From CAIXPS01 sp034430115 (GTDB lineage: Bacteria > Chloroflexota > Anaerolineae > J036 > Brachytrichaceae), in the NCBI GenBank assembly GCA_034430115.1, contig DAOUFG010000047.1, positions 1 through 64,000 on the forward strand: a stretch of DNA of 64,000 nt, in the 5' to 3' direction. Shown here piece after piece: positions 35,794-45,765 of the stretch. The number at the start of each line of letters is the position of its first letter. Within the stretch, counting starts at the first letter, position 1. Under the pieces are notes generated by a model, which saw only the letters and a program-made list of their open reading frames with translations, was not told the origin of the DNA and ran no database searches. The position numbers were made by a program, and so were the translations under genes.

Positions 35794-37077
35794 ATGCTAC
35801 TTGGCACGGCAAAGGCGGTGATCACGCCGCCAATCGGCACACCACTGGCCGGTTATGCGCATCGCGATCACGGCTCGGAGAGCCTGTTAGACGACCTGGA
35901 AGTACGCGTGTTGTGGTTTGAACCGGAAAATGCCCCGCAAGATGGTGCCTGTATCGTCTGCGCCGACATCATCGGCTTCGACCAACAGATGACCAATGAC
36001 CTGTGCGACGCAATCACTGTCGCGCACGACATCCCCGCCGACCACATTCTTCTCAGCGCCAGCCACACCCACTCCGGCCCGCAGACGTGTGCCAACATGT
36101 TGGGGGTCGGCAGTGGCGTGCCGGGTGTGTTGCAGATGATCCGCGAGCGCATCTTGCAGGCGGTGAATGAATCACGCCGCCACCTGCAAGCGGTGAACAT
36201 GCAGGCCGGGCGCACCAAATGCGAAGGCTACGCCATCAGCCGGCGGCTCATCCAGGATGGCAAGGCTCTGTTCGCGCCAAACCCAGCAGGCGTGCGCGAC
36301 GACGACGTGACGGTGATCGCTTGCCGCGACGCCGCAACCGGCGCTCAGCGCGCCGTGCTGTTTCACTACACCTGTCACCCCACGACCAAGAGTGACTACA
36401 GCATCTCGGCAGAATATCCCGGCATGGCCAGGCGCACGATCGAGCAGGCATTGGGTCAAGATGCCATCGCCGCATTCCTGCCCGGCTGTTTTGGCGACGT
36501 GCGCCCCAACTGCACATTCATCGGCGGCCAGAAATTCCGCAGCGGGCAACCCGAAGACATCCACGAATTCGGCACCGCGCTTGGCAAGGCGGCGCTGAAA
36601 GTGATACAGGGCGGGCAGATGAAACCGCTCACACCCGGCCTCGTGGCGCGCAAGCTGGTGTTGGAGCTTCCGCTATCGGGCTACCCCACCCAGGCCGAGC
36701 TACAGCCGTTTGTTCGGTCCGGCACGCCGCTGGAGAAGGAATGGGCAGCCTTTCTGCTCGGGCGAGAGGAGCCATACCATCCCACGTTGACGCTTCAACG
36801 GCTGGACCTGGCGGAGGAAGTCTCGTTGATCGCGCTAGGCGGCGAAGTCTGTTGCGACTACGGCTGGTACATCAGGCGTTATGATGCCGGCCGTTACATG
36901 CTGCCGCTGGCCTACTCCAACGGGTTGACGGCCTACATCCCCTCCGCCCACATGTTCAAGGAGGGCGGATACGAGGTACTGGATTCCACGCTCGACTATG
37001 GCTTGCCCGCGCCATTTGATCCGCAGATCGAACGCCTCATTCAGGCAGGGGTTCAGGAGTTAATGCAATCGCGTTAA
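35794..37077 (+). CDS. Neutral/alkaline ceramidase N-terminal-domain-like protein
   Basis: A 427-residue protein that starts LLGTAKAVITPPIGTPLAGYAHRD, the usual opening of the neutral/alkaline non-lysosomal ceramidase domain family. The zinc-site-like motif SASHTHSGPQ and later LFHYTCHPTTKSDYSISAEYPGMARRTIE with FLPGCFGDVRPN support it. No signal peptide is seen, unlike true neutral ceramidases, and the C-terminal Ig-like domain is absent. Members of this group near sugar genes are common and uncharacterised, so the substrate may be a glycoconjugate and not ceramide. The ATG at 35794 follows CAGGAGGGAGATC. Confidence 0.75.
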   Translation: MLLGTAKAVITPPIGTPLAGYAHRDHGSESLLDDLEVRVLWFEPENAPQDGACIVCADIIGFDQQMTNDLCDAITVAHDIPADHILLSASHTHSGPQTCANMLGVGSGVPGVLQMIRERILQAVNESRRHLQAVNMQAGRTKCEGYAISRRLIQDGKALFAPNPAGVRDDDVTVIACRDAATGAQRAVLFHYTCHPTTKSDYSISAEYPGMARRTIEQALGQDAIAAFLPGCFGDVRPNCTFIGGQKFRSGQPEDIHEFGTALGKAALKVIQGGQMKPLTPGLVARKLVLELPLSGYPTQAELQPFVRSGTPLEKEWAAFLLGREEPYHPTLTLQRLDLAEEVSLIALGGEVCCDYGWYIRRYDAGRYMLPLAYSNGLTAYIPSAHMFKEGGYEVLDSTLDYGLPAPFDPQIERLIQAGVQELMQSR

Positions 37078-37107
37078 TCTCAATTCGACATATACTGCTT
37101 TGTCAAT

Positions 37108-39243
37108 ATGGACCCTACATTAGCGACTCAAACGAGCACCGACTCGGCTACCCGCATCGAGGCACTCCGGCAGCGCTGTCGTGAACGTAAGACGCTGTGT
37201 GGCGCAAGAGACTATCAACGCATCCTGGCCTACCACTCGCTTCAGGCCAGTGAGGGCTTACCCTGGCAAATACGTGCCGGGCTACGCACACGCGATATTT
37301 TGCGCGAGTTACCGCTCGCGCTCGATGAACTGGAATTACTGGCCGGTCGTTTTGCAGCATTCCCCGCCGAACAAAAAGAAGAGTTAGCCCGCGCCGATGC
37401 CTACCTCGCTCAGCTACCTGCCTCACCCGGCCAAACCGGCCATTGCGAATTGGACGTGTCACACGTGTTCGCAAACGGCCTGGATGGGTTGCGGGCCGAC
37501 ATCGCAGCGCGCAAGGCACGCGCTGGCGGCGACGAAGCCGACGTCTACCAATCGTTCATCTACGCGCTGGATGGCCTGAGCGGGCTGATCGAGAACGCGG
37601 CGGCGCTGGCAGACAGGGAGCTTATCAACGCCACGCCGGAGCGCGCAATGGAACTCATCGCCATCTCCGAAAGTTGCCGGCGTATCGCACACGTCGCCCC
37701 CCGCACGTTCCGCGACGCGCTGCAACTACTGTGGTTCATCGATATGGGCGTCTCGATCGCCGAAAACGCTTGGCTGGTGGAACCGGGTCACATTGACCGC
37801 ACGTTGTGGCCCTTCTATAAGCAAGACGTTGCCGACGGCACCCTCACGCGCGAACAGGCGCTGGAACTGATCGAATCACTCTACATTCTCATCAACGAAT
37901 TCGTTGCCGACGGCCTGGCGATGAGCGTGATGGTGGGCGGGCGAGATGTGCAGGGCAAAGACCTGACCAACGACCTATCGTATCTGGGCCTGGAAGCATT
38001 GCGCCGCACACGCATGATTTACCCCACCGTGGGAATTTGCCACCACGGTGGCACACCACTTGGCCTGGTGGACCTGGCAATCGACCTGATCGTGGGGGGC
38101 CTGAGCACCCCGGCGTTCTTCAATGATGAGACCATCCAGCGGGGGTTGAGGGCGTTGAATGTGCCGCCGGATGACGCCTGCAACTACATCAACTCCACCT
38201 GCGTGGAGATCACGCCGGTGGGGGCCAGCAACGTGTGGGTCGCCAGCCCCTACTTCAACTTGCCCGGCATCCTGCTGGAAGAGATCGATGCCCAGGTGAA
38301 GACGGGCGCCAAGGCCACCTACGAGACTTTCGTCTCCAGCTACCAGAAGCGCCTCGCGCGAGCGATCAGCAAAGCCGTCGCCGAGCAAAATTTGTATCGC
38401 GAAGCCCGCAAGCAATATGGGCGCAAGCCGCTGCAAAGCGTCTTTACCAGGGATTGCATCAGTCGCGCGCGCGATATCGACGACGGCGGAGCGCGCTACA
38501 ACTGGGTCGAATGTAGCTTCGTCGGGCTGGCAAACCTGGCCGATTCGCTGTACGTGATCCAGCAAGAGGTATACGCTCAGCACTGCCTGACGCTGAAGGG
38601 ATTGAAGAAGATCCTGGACACGAACTTTGCGGGCCAGGAGCCAACGCGCCAACGCTTCATCAATAAATACCCCAAGTATGGGAATGCAACCCCGGCAGTG
38701 GATAGCATCGTGCAACACATGACCGTCTTCCTGCGCGACGAGTGCAAACGCCACCATATGCACCCCGATGCTTCGCCGTTCGTCCCCGGCACCTTTTGCT
38801 GGATCATGCACGAACAACTCGGCAAAGAGACCGGCGCTACGCCCGACGGCAGGCTCGCCACGGTCGCCCTAGCCGACGCCGCCGGCCCCGCCCAGGGCCG
38901 CGAGAAGCACGGCCCCACGGCAGCAATCCGCTCCACCACAAGTTGGGATCACTCGGTGATGATCGGCGGGTTGGCCTACAACATGAAGTTCAACGCGTCT
39001 TTGTTCAAGGCGCCCGGTTCGACGGATCAACTACGCGACCTGGTGCTCACCTATCTGCGCCTGGGCGGGTTTGAAACGCAGATCAACATCCTCAACCGCG
39101 AAACGCTCTTGCAAGCGCGCCAACACCCAGAGCAATATGCCGACCTGGTGGTCCGCATCGGCGGATACTGTGACTACTTCACCCGCCTATCATCGCGCAT
39201 GCAAGATGAAATCATCATGCGCGCTGAATTCGATACCCTTTGA
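37108..39243 (+). CDS. Glycyl radical enzyme, pyruvate formate-lyase-like superfamily
   Basis: A 711-residue glycyl radical enzyme. The C-terminus has VVRIGGYCDYFTRLSSRMQDEII, matching the glycyl radical signature; Gly686 is the expected radical carrier. The active-site loop reads NSTCVEITP (Cys365, Glu367). The Cys-x-Glu pattern occurs in eliminases/dehydratases (glycerol dehydratase, choline lyase), whereas pyruvate formate-lyase has two adjacent Cys, so an elimination reaction on a polyol or sugar acid is more likely. Such enzymes need a radical SAM activase, and none is seen in the window. It lies between the ceramidase-like and glycosidase-like genes. It implies anaerobic metabolism. Confidence 0.85.
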   Translation: MDPTLATQTSTDSATRIEALRQRCRERKTLCGARDYQRILAYHSLQASEGLPWQIRAGLRTRDILRELPLALDELELLAGRFAAFPAEQKEELARADAYLAQLPASPGQTGHCELDVSHVFANGLDGLRADIAARKARAGGDEADVYQSFIYALDGLSGLIENAAALADRELINATPERAMELIAISESCRRIAHVAPRTFRDALQLLWFIDMGVSIAENAWLVEPGHIDRTLWPFYKQDVADGTLTREQALELIESLYILINEFVADGLAMSVMVGGRDVQGKDLTNDLSYLGLEALRRTRMIYPTVGICHHGGTPLGLVDLAIDLIVGGLSTPAFFNDETIQRGLRALNVPPDDACNYINSTCVEITPVGASNVWVASPYFNLPGILLEEIDAQVKTGAKATYETFVSSYQKRLARAISKAVAEQNLYREARKQYGRKPLQSVFTRDCISRARDIDDGGARYNWVECSFVGLANLADSLYVIQQEVYAQHCLTLKGLKKILDTNFAGQEPTRQRFINKYPKYGNATPAVDSIVQHMTVFLRDECKRHHMHPDASPFVPGTFCWIMHEQLGKETGATPDGRLATVALADAAGPAQGREKHGPTAAIRSTTSWDHSVMIGGLAYNMKFNASLFKAPGSTDQLRDLVLTYLRLGGFETQINILNRETLLQARQHPEQYADLVVRIGGYCDYFTRLSSRMQDEIIMRAEFDTL

Positions 39244-39246
39244 GAG

Positions 39247-39281
39247 TGAGGGCGTCCTGACAAAACAGCAGGACGCTCTCA
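39247..39281 (+). other. Intercistronic hairpin after the glycyl radical enzyme
   Basis: TGAGGGCGTCCTG (39247-39259) pairs with CAGGACGCTCTCA (39269-39281) with one wobble, loop ACAAAACAG. It starts 4 nt after the stop. No T-run follows, so it may attenuate or protect the upstream message. Confidence 0.55.
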
Positions 39282-39299
39282 TATAGGGCCCTGATTGAT

Positions 39300-41849
39300 A
39301 TGAAGCTAGACTTGCAACTTTCATTCACGCCCGGCATCCGCGATATCGATTTCAATGTGCGCAACGCACAAGTCAACGATGTCCGGCATGCACACTCCCT
39401 GGATTCAAACGGGGCCGACATCAGCATCGTGGACATGAATGTGTCCATCGATCCGGCCCCAACCGGCCGCCATAAGACCCTCGTGACGGTGCGGACGAAT
39501 CGATGCGGCTTCACGTTTTGCCCGCTCGACCTGCACGTCAATGGTTCGATCCGGCTGGCGGAATATGGGGTCAACATCAGCCTGAAGTCAGGCTTGTTAC
39601 GGCGTGCCGGCAAGCCGGGGTTGAGCAAGCTACAAGCAGTGGAACGCTCGGCTGAAGAATCCTTCGCATCGGCGGCCGCCTTGACCCAGGACGTGCCCTG
39701 CCCCACCTTGCTCGGGCTTGGGCTGGACCAGCGCCAGTTCCTGATCGATACCGACCTGCAAGGCATTCAACTGGTGAATAGCGTGCGTCACAAACTGGTA
39801 ACGGCACGCATCCCGATCGGTCGCGGCAAAGGCGTGCGCAGCGACACTCAACGCCGGCTGGATCAAGATACGTTCCCCATTCTGCGTGGTGAAAAGCAAG
39901 ATGAGGATATTCGTTACGACGTGCTGATGTTCGCCACTCTGGCGGGGGTGCCCCTCAACGAAGCAAACGTCGCCGGCACGCCATTCCTGGTCGCCGAGGA
40001 AGGATTGGGCATGCCGCCCACGCCGGAGCAAGAAAATCGACGCGAACAATCCCGGCGCGAGATGCAGGCCAATCCGCGCCCGCTAATCGCTCTGTGTTAC
40101 CGCCTGACGGCCACGAACACTTCTGCGACACCGGCCTACGCGTTCTTCTACCGACCGCGTTTCAGCCTGCCCTCCGAGAAAGAGTTGGAGATCACCAGCC
40201 ATGCGGGCATCTTGCGCACTGCTAGCCAGGCGCGCGGCATGATGTCATTCGACGGCCAGCCCTGCACGGAAACGCAGCTTGTATTGTTGCTGGCCCCCGG
40301 CGAAACGGCGCAAACGGAATATCGCCTGCTGCATGAACCCACCGCCGAGGAAGCTGCACAGCACTTGTTCGACGTGCCGTTCGATGAGTTGCTGGCACAG
40401 GCGCGCGCCTACTGGCAGGCCAAACTCGACCAGGCCGCTACGCTAGTGCTCCCTGAAGAACGCATCACGCACATGACGCGCGCGGGATTGCTGCACCTAT
40501 ATACCGTCACGTATGGCGAGCGGCGTGGCACGCTGGCACCCTGCATCGGCGTCTATAGCCCGATCGGGTCTGAAAGTTCACCGATCATCCAATATTACGA
40601 TTCCATGGGTTGGCACGACCTGGCCGCCCGTTGCCTGCAATACTTCCTCGATAAACAGCACGCGGATGGGCGATTCCAAAACTTCGGCGGTTACATGCTG
40701 GAGACGGGCGCCGCGCTCTACACCTTTGGCGAGCATTACCGCTACACGCGCGACGACGCCTGGGCACGCCGGGTGAAAGAGCAAATCGTCAAAGCCTGCG
40801 GCTGGATCATCCAACATCACCACGAAGATGCCCCGCATACGCAGCCCGGTGCCGGCATGATCCTGGGCAAAGTGGCCGACCCGGAGGATCACTTCCGCCA
40901 GTACATGCTGAACGCCTACCAGTATCTTGGGCTATCGCGCGCCTCGGAGATGCTGCGCAACATCGACGCTCCCCTGGCCGATACCCTGGCAGCAGAAGCC
41001 GATAGCTTCCGCGGCGACATTCGCGCTGCGCTGGCCGAGTCGATCATCCGCTCGCCCGTGGTGCCGCTGGGCGATGGGCGCTGGGTGCCTTCGTGCGCGC
41101 CGTGGGTGGAGGCATCCGGCCCCGACGCTTTTGCGCTGGATGGCCAGCTTTCCTATACGCATGAAGCCGTTTATGCGCGCGACTCGTTGCTAGGCCCCAT
41201 CTATGCCGTCTTTGCCGAAGTGATCGCACCGCACGAGCGCCTGGCGGATTTCCTGGTGGAATCGCACTACGAGCACATGTGCTTCGACGGCGTGGCCTTC
41301 TCACAGCCCTATTACTCGCGCCATCCATTCGTCCACCTGCGGCGAGGCGAGGTGAGGGCCTTCCTGCGTTCCTACTACCGCGCCATGGCTGCCCTGGCCG
41401 ACCGCGAGACCTACACCTTCTGGGAACATCTTTTCGGCGTCAGCCCGCATAAGACGCACGAAGAGGGCTGGTTCCTGATGGAAACCCGCAGCATGTTATA
41501 TGCCGAGAGTGACTATGGCCCGCAGGGAGGCACACTGCAACTTCTGCCGGGTGTGCCCCGCGCCTACTTGCAGCAAGGTCAGAGTATCCACGTAGCACAT
41601 GCCCGTAGCTACTATGGCGAGTTGAATTTCGACGTCTGCTCACGCCTAGATGACGGCACTGTCGAGGTGGACATCACCTGCCCGCAAGGCACGGCGCGCG
41701 GTCTGAACAGCCTGGTGTTGCGCATCCCGCACCCCGATGGCTGCGCGGCACAGCGCATCGAAGGTCCCGGCCAGTACGACGCACAACATGAAACAGTGAC
41801 GTTCCCCTGGCCAAACACGAATAAGGCTCATTTAACGATTCACTTCTAA
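39300..41849 (+). CDS. Large (alpha/alpha)6-type glycosidase-like protein
   Basis: An 849-residue cytoplasmic protein. The first ~380 residues are beta-rich, like the leading beta-sandwich of six-hairpin glycosidases. From ~390 a helical toroid follows (GLLHLYTVTYGERRG; SPIIQYYDSMGWHDLAARCLQYFLDKQ; ETGAALYTFGEHYRYTRDDAWARRV), as in GH78/GH63/GH15-like clans. A C-terminal beta-domain closes the protein (GTVEVDITCP). I cannot name the GH family. No signal peptide is seen, implying action on imported oligosaccharides. The ribosome-binding site is weak, and a hairpin precedes the gene. Confidence 0.7.
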   Translation: MKLDLQLSFTPGIRDIDFNVRNAQVNDVRHAHSLDSNGADISIVDMNVSIDPAPTGRHKTLVTVRTNRCGFTFCPLDLHVNGSIRLAEYGVNISLKSGLLRRAGKPGLSKLQAVERSAEESFASAAALTQDVPCPTLLGLGLDQRQFLIDTDLQGIQLVNSVRHKLVTARIPIGRGKGVRSDTQRRLDQDTFPILRGEKQDEDIRYDVLMFATLAGVPLNEANVAGTPFLVAEEGLGMPPTPEQENRREQSRREMQANPRPLIALCYRLTATNTSATPAYAFFYRPRFSLPSEKELEITSHAGILRTASQARGMMSFDGQPCTETQLVLLLAPGETAQTEYRLLHEPTAEEAAQHLFDVPFDELLAQARAYWQAKLDQAATLVLPEERITHMTRAGLLHLYTVTYGERRGTLAPCIGVYSPIGSESSPIIQYYDSMGWHDLAARCLQYFLDKQHADGRFQNFGGYMLETGAALYTFGEHYRYTRDDAWARRVKEQIVKACGWIIQHHHEDAPHTQPGAGMILGKVADPEDHFRQYMLNAYQYLGLSRASEMLRNIDAPLADTLAAEADSFRGDIRAALAESIIRSPVVPLGDGRWVPSCAPWVEASGPDAFALDGQLSYTHEAVYARDSLLGPIYAVFAEVIAPHERLADFLVESHYEHMCFDGVAFSQPYYSRHPFVHLRRGEVRAFLRSYYRAMAALADRETYTFWEHLFGVSPHKTHEEGWFLMETRSMLYAESDYGPQGGTLQLLPGVPRAYLQQGQSIHVAHARSYYGELNFDVCSRLDDGTVEVDITCPQGTARGLNSLVLRIPHPDGCAAQRIEGPGQYDAQHETVTFPWPNTNKAHLTIHF

Positions 41850-41985
41850 ATCATGATCAACCCATTGAACGCACACGACCAGGGATGGGTGCAGCGTGTG
41901 GCTGCATGGCTGGGAGAAAGACAACCACAAGGGGTTTGCCCCGTTCATTTGCCCATACAATGAAGCACAGGAGAAATAACCGCGC

Positions 41986-43890
41986 ATGAACACGCTATTT
42001 ACATTAGGCAATGACACGGTTGTAAGTTTCGCCGCCAGGGAGCTGGCCAGGTACGCCAAGAAAATCACGGGGCAATCATTCTCCATCAAACACAGACCTG
42101 CCCTCGACGCATCCGGCGCAGGCATCTGGCTTGGCCTGTGCAGCGACTATGGCCTGGACAATTGGCCTCAGCTTTCACCCTCCTATTGGGACGACGGCTT
42201 TGCCATTCGCCAGAAAGACAACCAGCTACTGATCGCCGGCAGTAATGGCCGTAGTGTGCTTTTTGGCGTCTATGCCTATCTCGAAAGCCTGGGGGTGCGC
42301 TGGGTACGCCCTGGCCCTAACGGCGAATTGATTCCCTCGCTTGAGGCGCTGCCCGTGCAAGATTTTGAGATGTTGGAGAAGGCATCCTACCGGCATCGCG
42401 GCACCTGTATTGAGGGCGCGCCTTCCCTGGAACACGTGTTGAACATGGTCGATTGGATGGCGAAGCGCCGCATGAACAGCTTCTTCCTGCAGTTCCACCA
42501 TTCCGGCACCTTCTGGAATCGCTGGTATGCACGCGCCTATAACCCTTACTTCGGGAAGCTCACCCAACTGAACGAAGAAGATTTCTACGCCCTGGACGAG
42601 AAGGTCATCGCCGAAGTCAAGAAGCGCGGCATGTTATTGCACCAGGTAGGTCACGGTTGGACAGCCGCCAGCGTGGATATGCCATGTAACGGCTGGATTA
42701 CGACCGACTTGCAAGTTGCGCCGGAGAAGCGACGTTGGCTGGCAAAGGTGGATGGCAAACGCGAGCTGCACGCGGATATGCCGGTGAACACGGAACTGTG
42801 TTATTCCTACAAACCCGCCTTCGACGCTCTGCTTAACAACATTACTTCCTATGCGAGAGATCATCCCCAGGTGGACGTGTTGCACGTGTGGCTTTCGGAT
42901 AGCACGAACAACAAGTGCGAGTGCGAGCAGTGCGCCAAGATGTCACCCGCCGATTGGTACATGAAGCTGGTTAATGCACTTTCAGAACAACTCTATGCGC
43001 TAAACCCCGCTCAGCGCTTCGTGTTCCTCAGCTATTTCGAAAGCTGGTGGGCGCCGTCACAAGTGAGCTACGAAAGTAAGCACGGCAACGCCATCCTCAT
43101 GTTTGCGCCCATCTCGCGTTGCTTCCGCCACGCGCTCGCGGATGAAACCTGCACCGAAAGCTTCTCCTTGCGACGCCCGGCGTTGAACCATGTGAGCATG
43201 CCAGCCACCAACCAAACCTTTGTGAAGCTGCTGGCAAAATGGTGGAAGGTCTATGAAGGTGATAGCTTCCTGTTCGACTATTACCTGTGGTCGGGTTTAC
43301 TTCAGCAAGCAAGCGATATCAGCCTGGCACAGATTATCCACAATGACATGCGAGCGTTGAAGGACCTGGGGCTCAATGGGCTCATCAGTTGCCAGGTGAT
43401 GCGCAGTTTCTGGCCAACCGGCCTTTCGATGGCCGCCATGGCCGAGACCACCTGGAACCGCAAGCTGCGCTGGAGCCAGATCAAACAGGATCATTTCCAG
43501 GCTGCCTACGGCCCGGACGCGGAATGGGCACTGCAATACCTGACGAAGCTTGAAAAGTTGATCCTGGAGAAGCCGTCTCACAACGGAACCGAGCGGTTGG
43601 AGGCCAAGCAGACCAAGCAACTACGCGCCATTGAAGCCTATTTGGAGGAACACCACGTAGATATGCTTGCTCGCGCAAGCGGCGCGACGTCGCCGATTTA
43701 CCGCGAATCGTTCGAGCTGCTGGCACATCACAACCAATTCCTGTTGATGCGCTGCCAGGTTGTGCTTGGCAAACTGGCCCCAGAAGACCTCATGACATGG
43801 CTACTCAAGAGCGAACGGCAGGTACATCCTTTCCTGGACGTGCCCGCTCTCATCACCCAACAACTACACCCTCTACAACCCGTTCTCTAA
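41986..43890 (+). CDS. DUF4838/GH67-like (alpha-glucuronidase-type) protein
   Basis: A 634-residue protein. The N-terminal ~120 residues resemble the GH67/GH20b-type leading domain (AARELARYAKKITGQSF; GFAIRQKDNQLLIAGSNGRSVLFGVYAYLESLGVRWV). A DUF4838 TIM-barrel-like region follows (RMNSFFLQFHHSGTFWN; VLHVWLSDSTNNKCECEQC; RFVFLSYFESWWAPS). DUF4838 proteins accompany polysaccharide degradation and are mostly uncharacterised. The CECEQC cluster is typical of this group. It lies 11 nt before the UroD gene at 43901, so it is surely co-transcribed with it. No signal peptide. Confidence 0.8.
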   Translation: MNTLFTLGNDTVVSFAARELARYAKKITGQSFSIKHRPALDASGAGIWLGLCSDYGLDNWPQLSPSYWDDGFAIRQKDNQLLIAGSNGRSVLFGVYAYLESLGVRWVRPGPNGELIPSLEALPVQDFEMLEKASYRHRGTCIEGAPSLEHVLNMVDWMAKRRMNSFFLQFHHSGTFWNRWYARAYNPYFGKLTQLNEEDFYALDEKVIAEVKKRGMLLHQVGHGWTAASVDMPCNGWITTDLQVAPEKRRWLAKVDGKRELHADMPVNTELCYSYKPAFDALLNNITSYARDHPQVDVLHVWLSDSTNNKCECEQCAKMSPADWYMKLVNALSEQLYALNPAQRFVFLSYFESWWAPSQVSYESKHGNAILMFAPISRCFRHALADETCTESFSLRRPALNHVSMPATNQTFVKLLAKWWKVYEGDSFLFDYYLWSGLLQQASDISLAQIIHNDMRALKDLGLNGLISCQVMRSFWPTGLSMAAMAETTWNRKLRWSQIKQDHFQAAYGPDAEWALQYLTKLEKLILEKPSHNGTERLEAKQTKQLRAIEAYLEEHHVDMLARASGATSPIYRESFELLAHHNQFLLMRCQVVLGKLAPEDLMTWLLKSERQVHPFLDVPALITQQLHPLQPVL

Positions 43891-43900
43891 AGGATCTCTC

Positions 43901-44941
43901 ATGAGTTACGAAATTGGTATGCAGGCGCTACAGCTTCAGTGCCCGGATCGTTTGGCTCACACGGAGTACAACGATCACTACGCATTGGTGCGTGCCGTCA
44001 CCGGTCTGGACCCACGCACTGACCCGGACGCGATGCGCAAATTCAACGACGCATGGCAGCTTGATTTCCTCTGGGTCACCAACGACGGCCCGGTGGACTG
44101 GGACAAGCGCGGGCGCGTCACGGACATGGGGCATGCCGAGTTCATGGAAAACGGCATCGACAAGCGCGACACGCTCACCTGCCCCTTCACCGACGTAGAA
44201 GAGGTATTAGCCTTCGACGCGGTGGAAGAATATGGCCTGCCAGATATGGACGAACTGGTGCAGTATTACGAGAAGACTTACCAGGAGAACCAGGCGGCCA
44301 ATCCCAATCAGGTTTATACCGGCGGCTATTACAAGACGGTGGTTTCCGGTGCCATCCAGACATTTGGCTGGGACATGTTCCTGGCTGCCGCTGCCGACCG
44401 CCAGCGCTTTGCCAAGGTGCTGGCAAGCTTTGCGGAACTCACGCTTCACCATGCAAAGGCCTGGGCCAAGACATCCATCCGCGTCTATATCCAGCACGAC
44501 GACATGGTTTGGTCTGAGGGGGCCTTCATGCACCCCGCGTTCTACCGCAGCGCCATCTTCCCGCACTACAAGCGCATGTGGAAGGAACTGCACGACGCCG
44601 GCAAGATCGTGCTATTCTGCTCCGACGCGAACTTCACCGATTTCGTAGACGACATCGCCGACGCCGGCGCGGACGGTTTCATCTTCGAGCCGATGACCGA
44701 CCTGGACTACGTGGTGCAGAAGTACGGCCAGTCGAAAGTCATCATGTCCAGCAAGGTGGATTGCCGCACGCTCACCTTCGAAACGCCCCGCGAAATCAAG
44801 TATGAAATCGACGAAACCCTGAAGGTGGCGAAGGATTGCCCCGGGTTTGTTTTCGCAATCGGCAATCATATTCCTAGTAATATCCCGATCGATAACGCGC
44901 TGTTCTATTTCGACTATCTTTCACAACACTGGAAGAGATAA
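43901..44941 (+). CDS. UroD superfamily protein in glycosidase operon
   Basis: A 346-residue TIM-barrel protein of the UroD/MtaA superfamily. In the zinc motif the His is replaced (KIVLFCSDANFTDF: Leu-Phe-Cys in place of His-x-Cys) although the Cys remains; the end has FAIGNHIPSNIPIDN where MtaA-like enzymes have a GN-x-P loop. TSIRVYIQHDDMVWSEGAFMHPAFYRSAIFPHYKRMW is a strong family block. It is packed between the DUF4838 gene and an alpha/beta hydrolase (3-nt gap), so it is part of the sugar operon. Function unknown; HemE is unlikely. Confidence 0.8.
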   Translation: MSYEIGMQALQLQCPDRLAHTEYNDHYALVRAVTGLDPRTDPDAMRKFNDAWQLDFLWVTNDGPVDWDKRGRVTDMGHAEFMENGIDKRDTLTCPFTDVEEVLAFDAVEEYGLPDMDELVQYYEKTYQENQAANPNQVYTGGYYKTVVSGAIQTFGWDMFLAAAADRQRFAKVLASFAELTLHHAKAWAKTSIRVYIQHDDMVWSEGAFMHPAFYRSAIFPHYKRMWKELHDAGKIVLFCSDANFTDFVDDIADAGADGFIFEPMTDLDYVVQKYGQSKVIMSSKVDCRTLTFETPREIKYEIDETLKVAKDCPGFVFAIGNHIPSNIPIDNALFYFDYLSQHWKR

Positions 44942-44944
44942 AAC

Positions 44945-45757
44945 ATGGCACAGGCATTTACGCTTCATCACGTCATGTCCGACGGGCTGGATCTGGTGGT
45001 GGAAGAGGCCGGCCAGGGGCCGGCGCTGATCTTCGCACATGGGTTGACTGGCAGCCGGGTCCAATCGCTCAGACAGGTCGGTGCGCTGGCAGATCGCTTC
45101 CGGGTGATCGTGTTCGACCAGCGCGGGCATGGGCAATCGTCGCCGGTGACGGATGCGTCCATGTATGAGGTCAATCGAATGGCCGAAGACACCACCGCCA
45201 TCCTGGATGCCCTGGGCGTGGACCAGGCCGTCGTCGCAGGCGAATCAATGGGGGCCGGCACGTCGTTGCGCTTTGCGCTCAGCCACCCCGAACGCGTAAG
45301 CGCGTTGGTGCTGTGCCTGCCGGCCTTGAGCGACGAGCCGCTTGCCGCGCGGGAAAACGTGAAAGCCTTCAGCCCGGCGATAACCGCCAAAGGCATCAAA
45401 GCGTTTGCCGAGGAGAATATGTTGGCCGATATTGCCAACGGCGCATCTCCCGAACGTGCGCGTGCATGGGCCAACATCATCAGCTCGCATAATACGGAGA
45501 GCATCGCGCTGGCCTGCCAAATCGTCCCCGATTGGATCATATTCCACGATAAAGCGGATTTACGCCGCCTGAACATGCCGGTGCAGATCATCGCCATCGA
45601 CGGCGACCCGGTGCATCCACTCGCGCTGGCCCAGCGGCTGCACGCGGAAATTCCGCACTCGCAACTGCTCGTGGTGGACCCTCCCTCGCGCTATCCAGAA
45701 GAACCGGAGATGATCGGTCGGCAATGCTCTGAGTTTCTTAGCCGCTTCGCATCGTAG
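44945..45757 (+). CDS. Alpha/beta hydrolase
   Basis: A 270-residue serine hydrolase. LIFAHGLTGSRVQS is the oxyanion-hole HG, VFDQRGHGQSS follows, and the nucleophile elbow is VAGESMGAGTS (Ser in G-E-S-M-G). A late Asp in IAIDGDPVHP is present; the usual catalytic His is not obvious near the end. Esterase, lactonase or C-C hydrolase activity cannot be separated from sequence. It starts 3 nt after the UroD stop. Confidence 0.85.
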   Translation: MAQAFTLHHVMSDGLDLVVEEAGQGPALIFAHGLTGSRVQSLRQVGALADRFRVIVFDQRGHGQSSPVTDASMYEVNRMAEDTTAILDALGVDQAVVAGESMGAGTSLRFALSHPERVSALVLCLPALSDEPLAARENVKAFSPAITAKGIKAFAEENMLADIANGASPERARAWANIISSHNTESIALACQIVPDWIIFHDKADLRRLNMPVQIIAIDGDPVHPLALAQRLHAEIPHSQLLVVDPPSRYPEEPEMIGRQCSEFLSRFAS

Positions 45758-45765
45758 CGGGTTCA

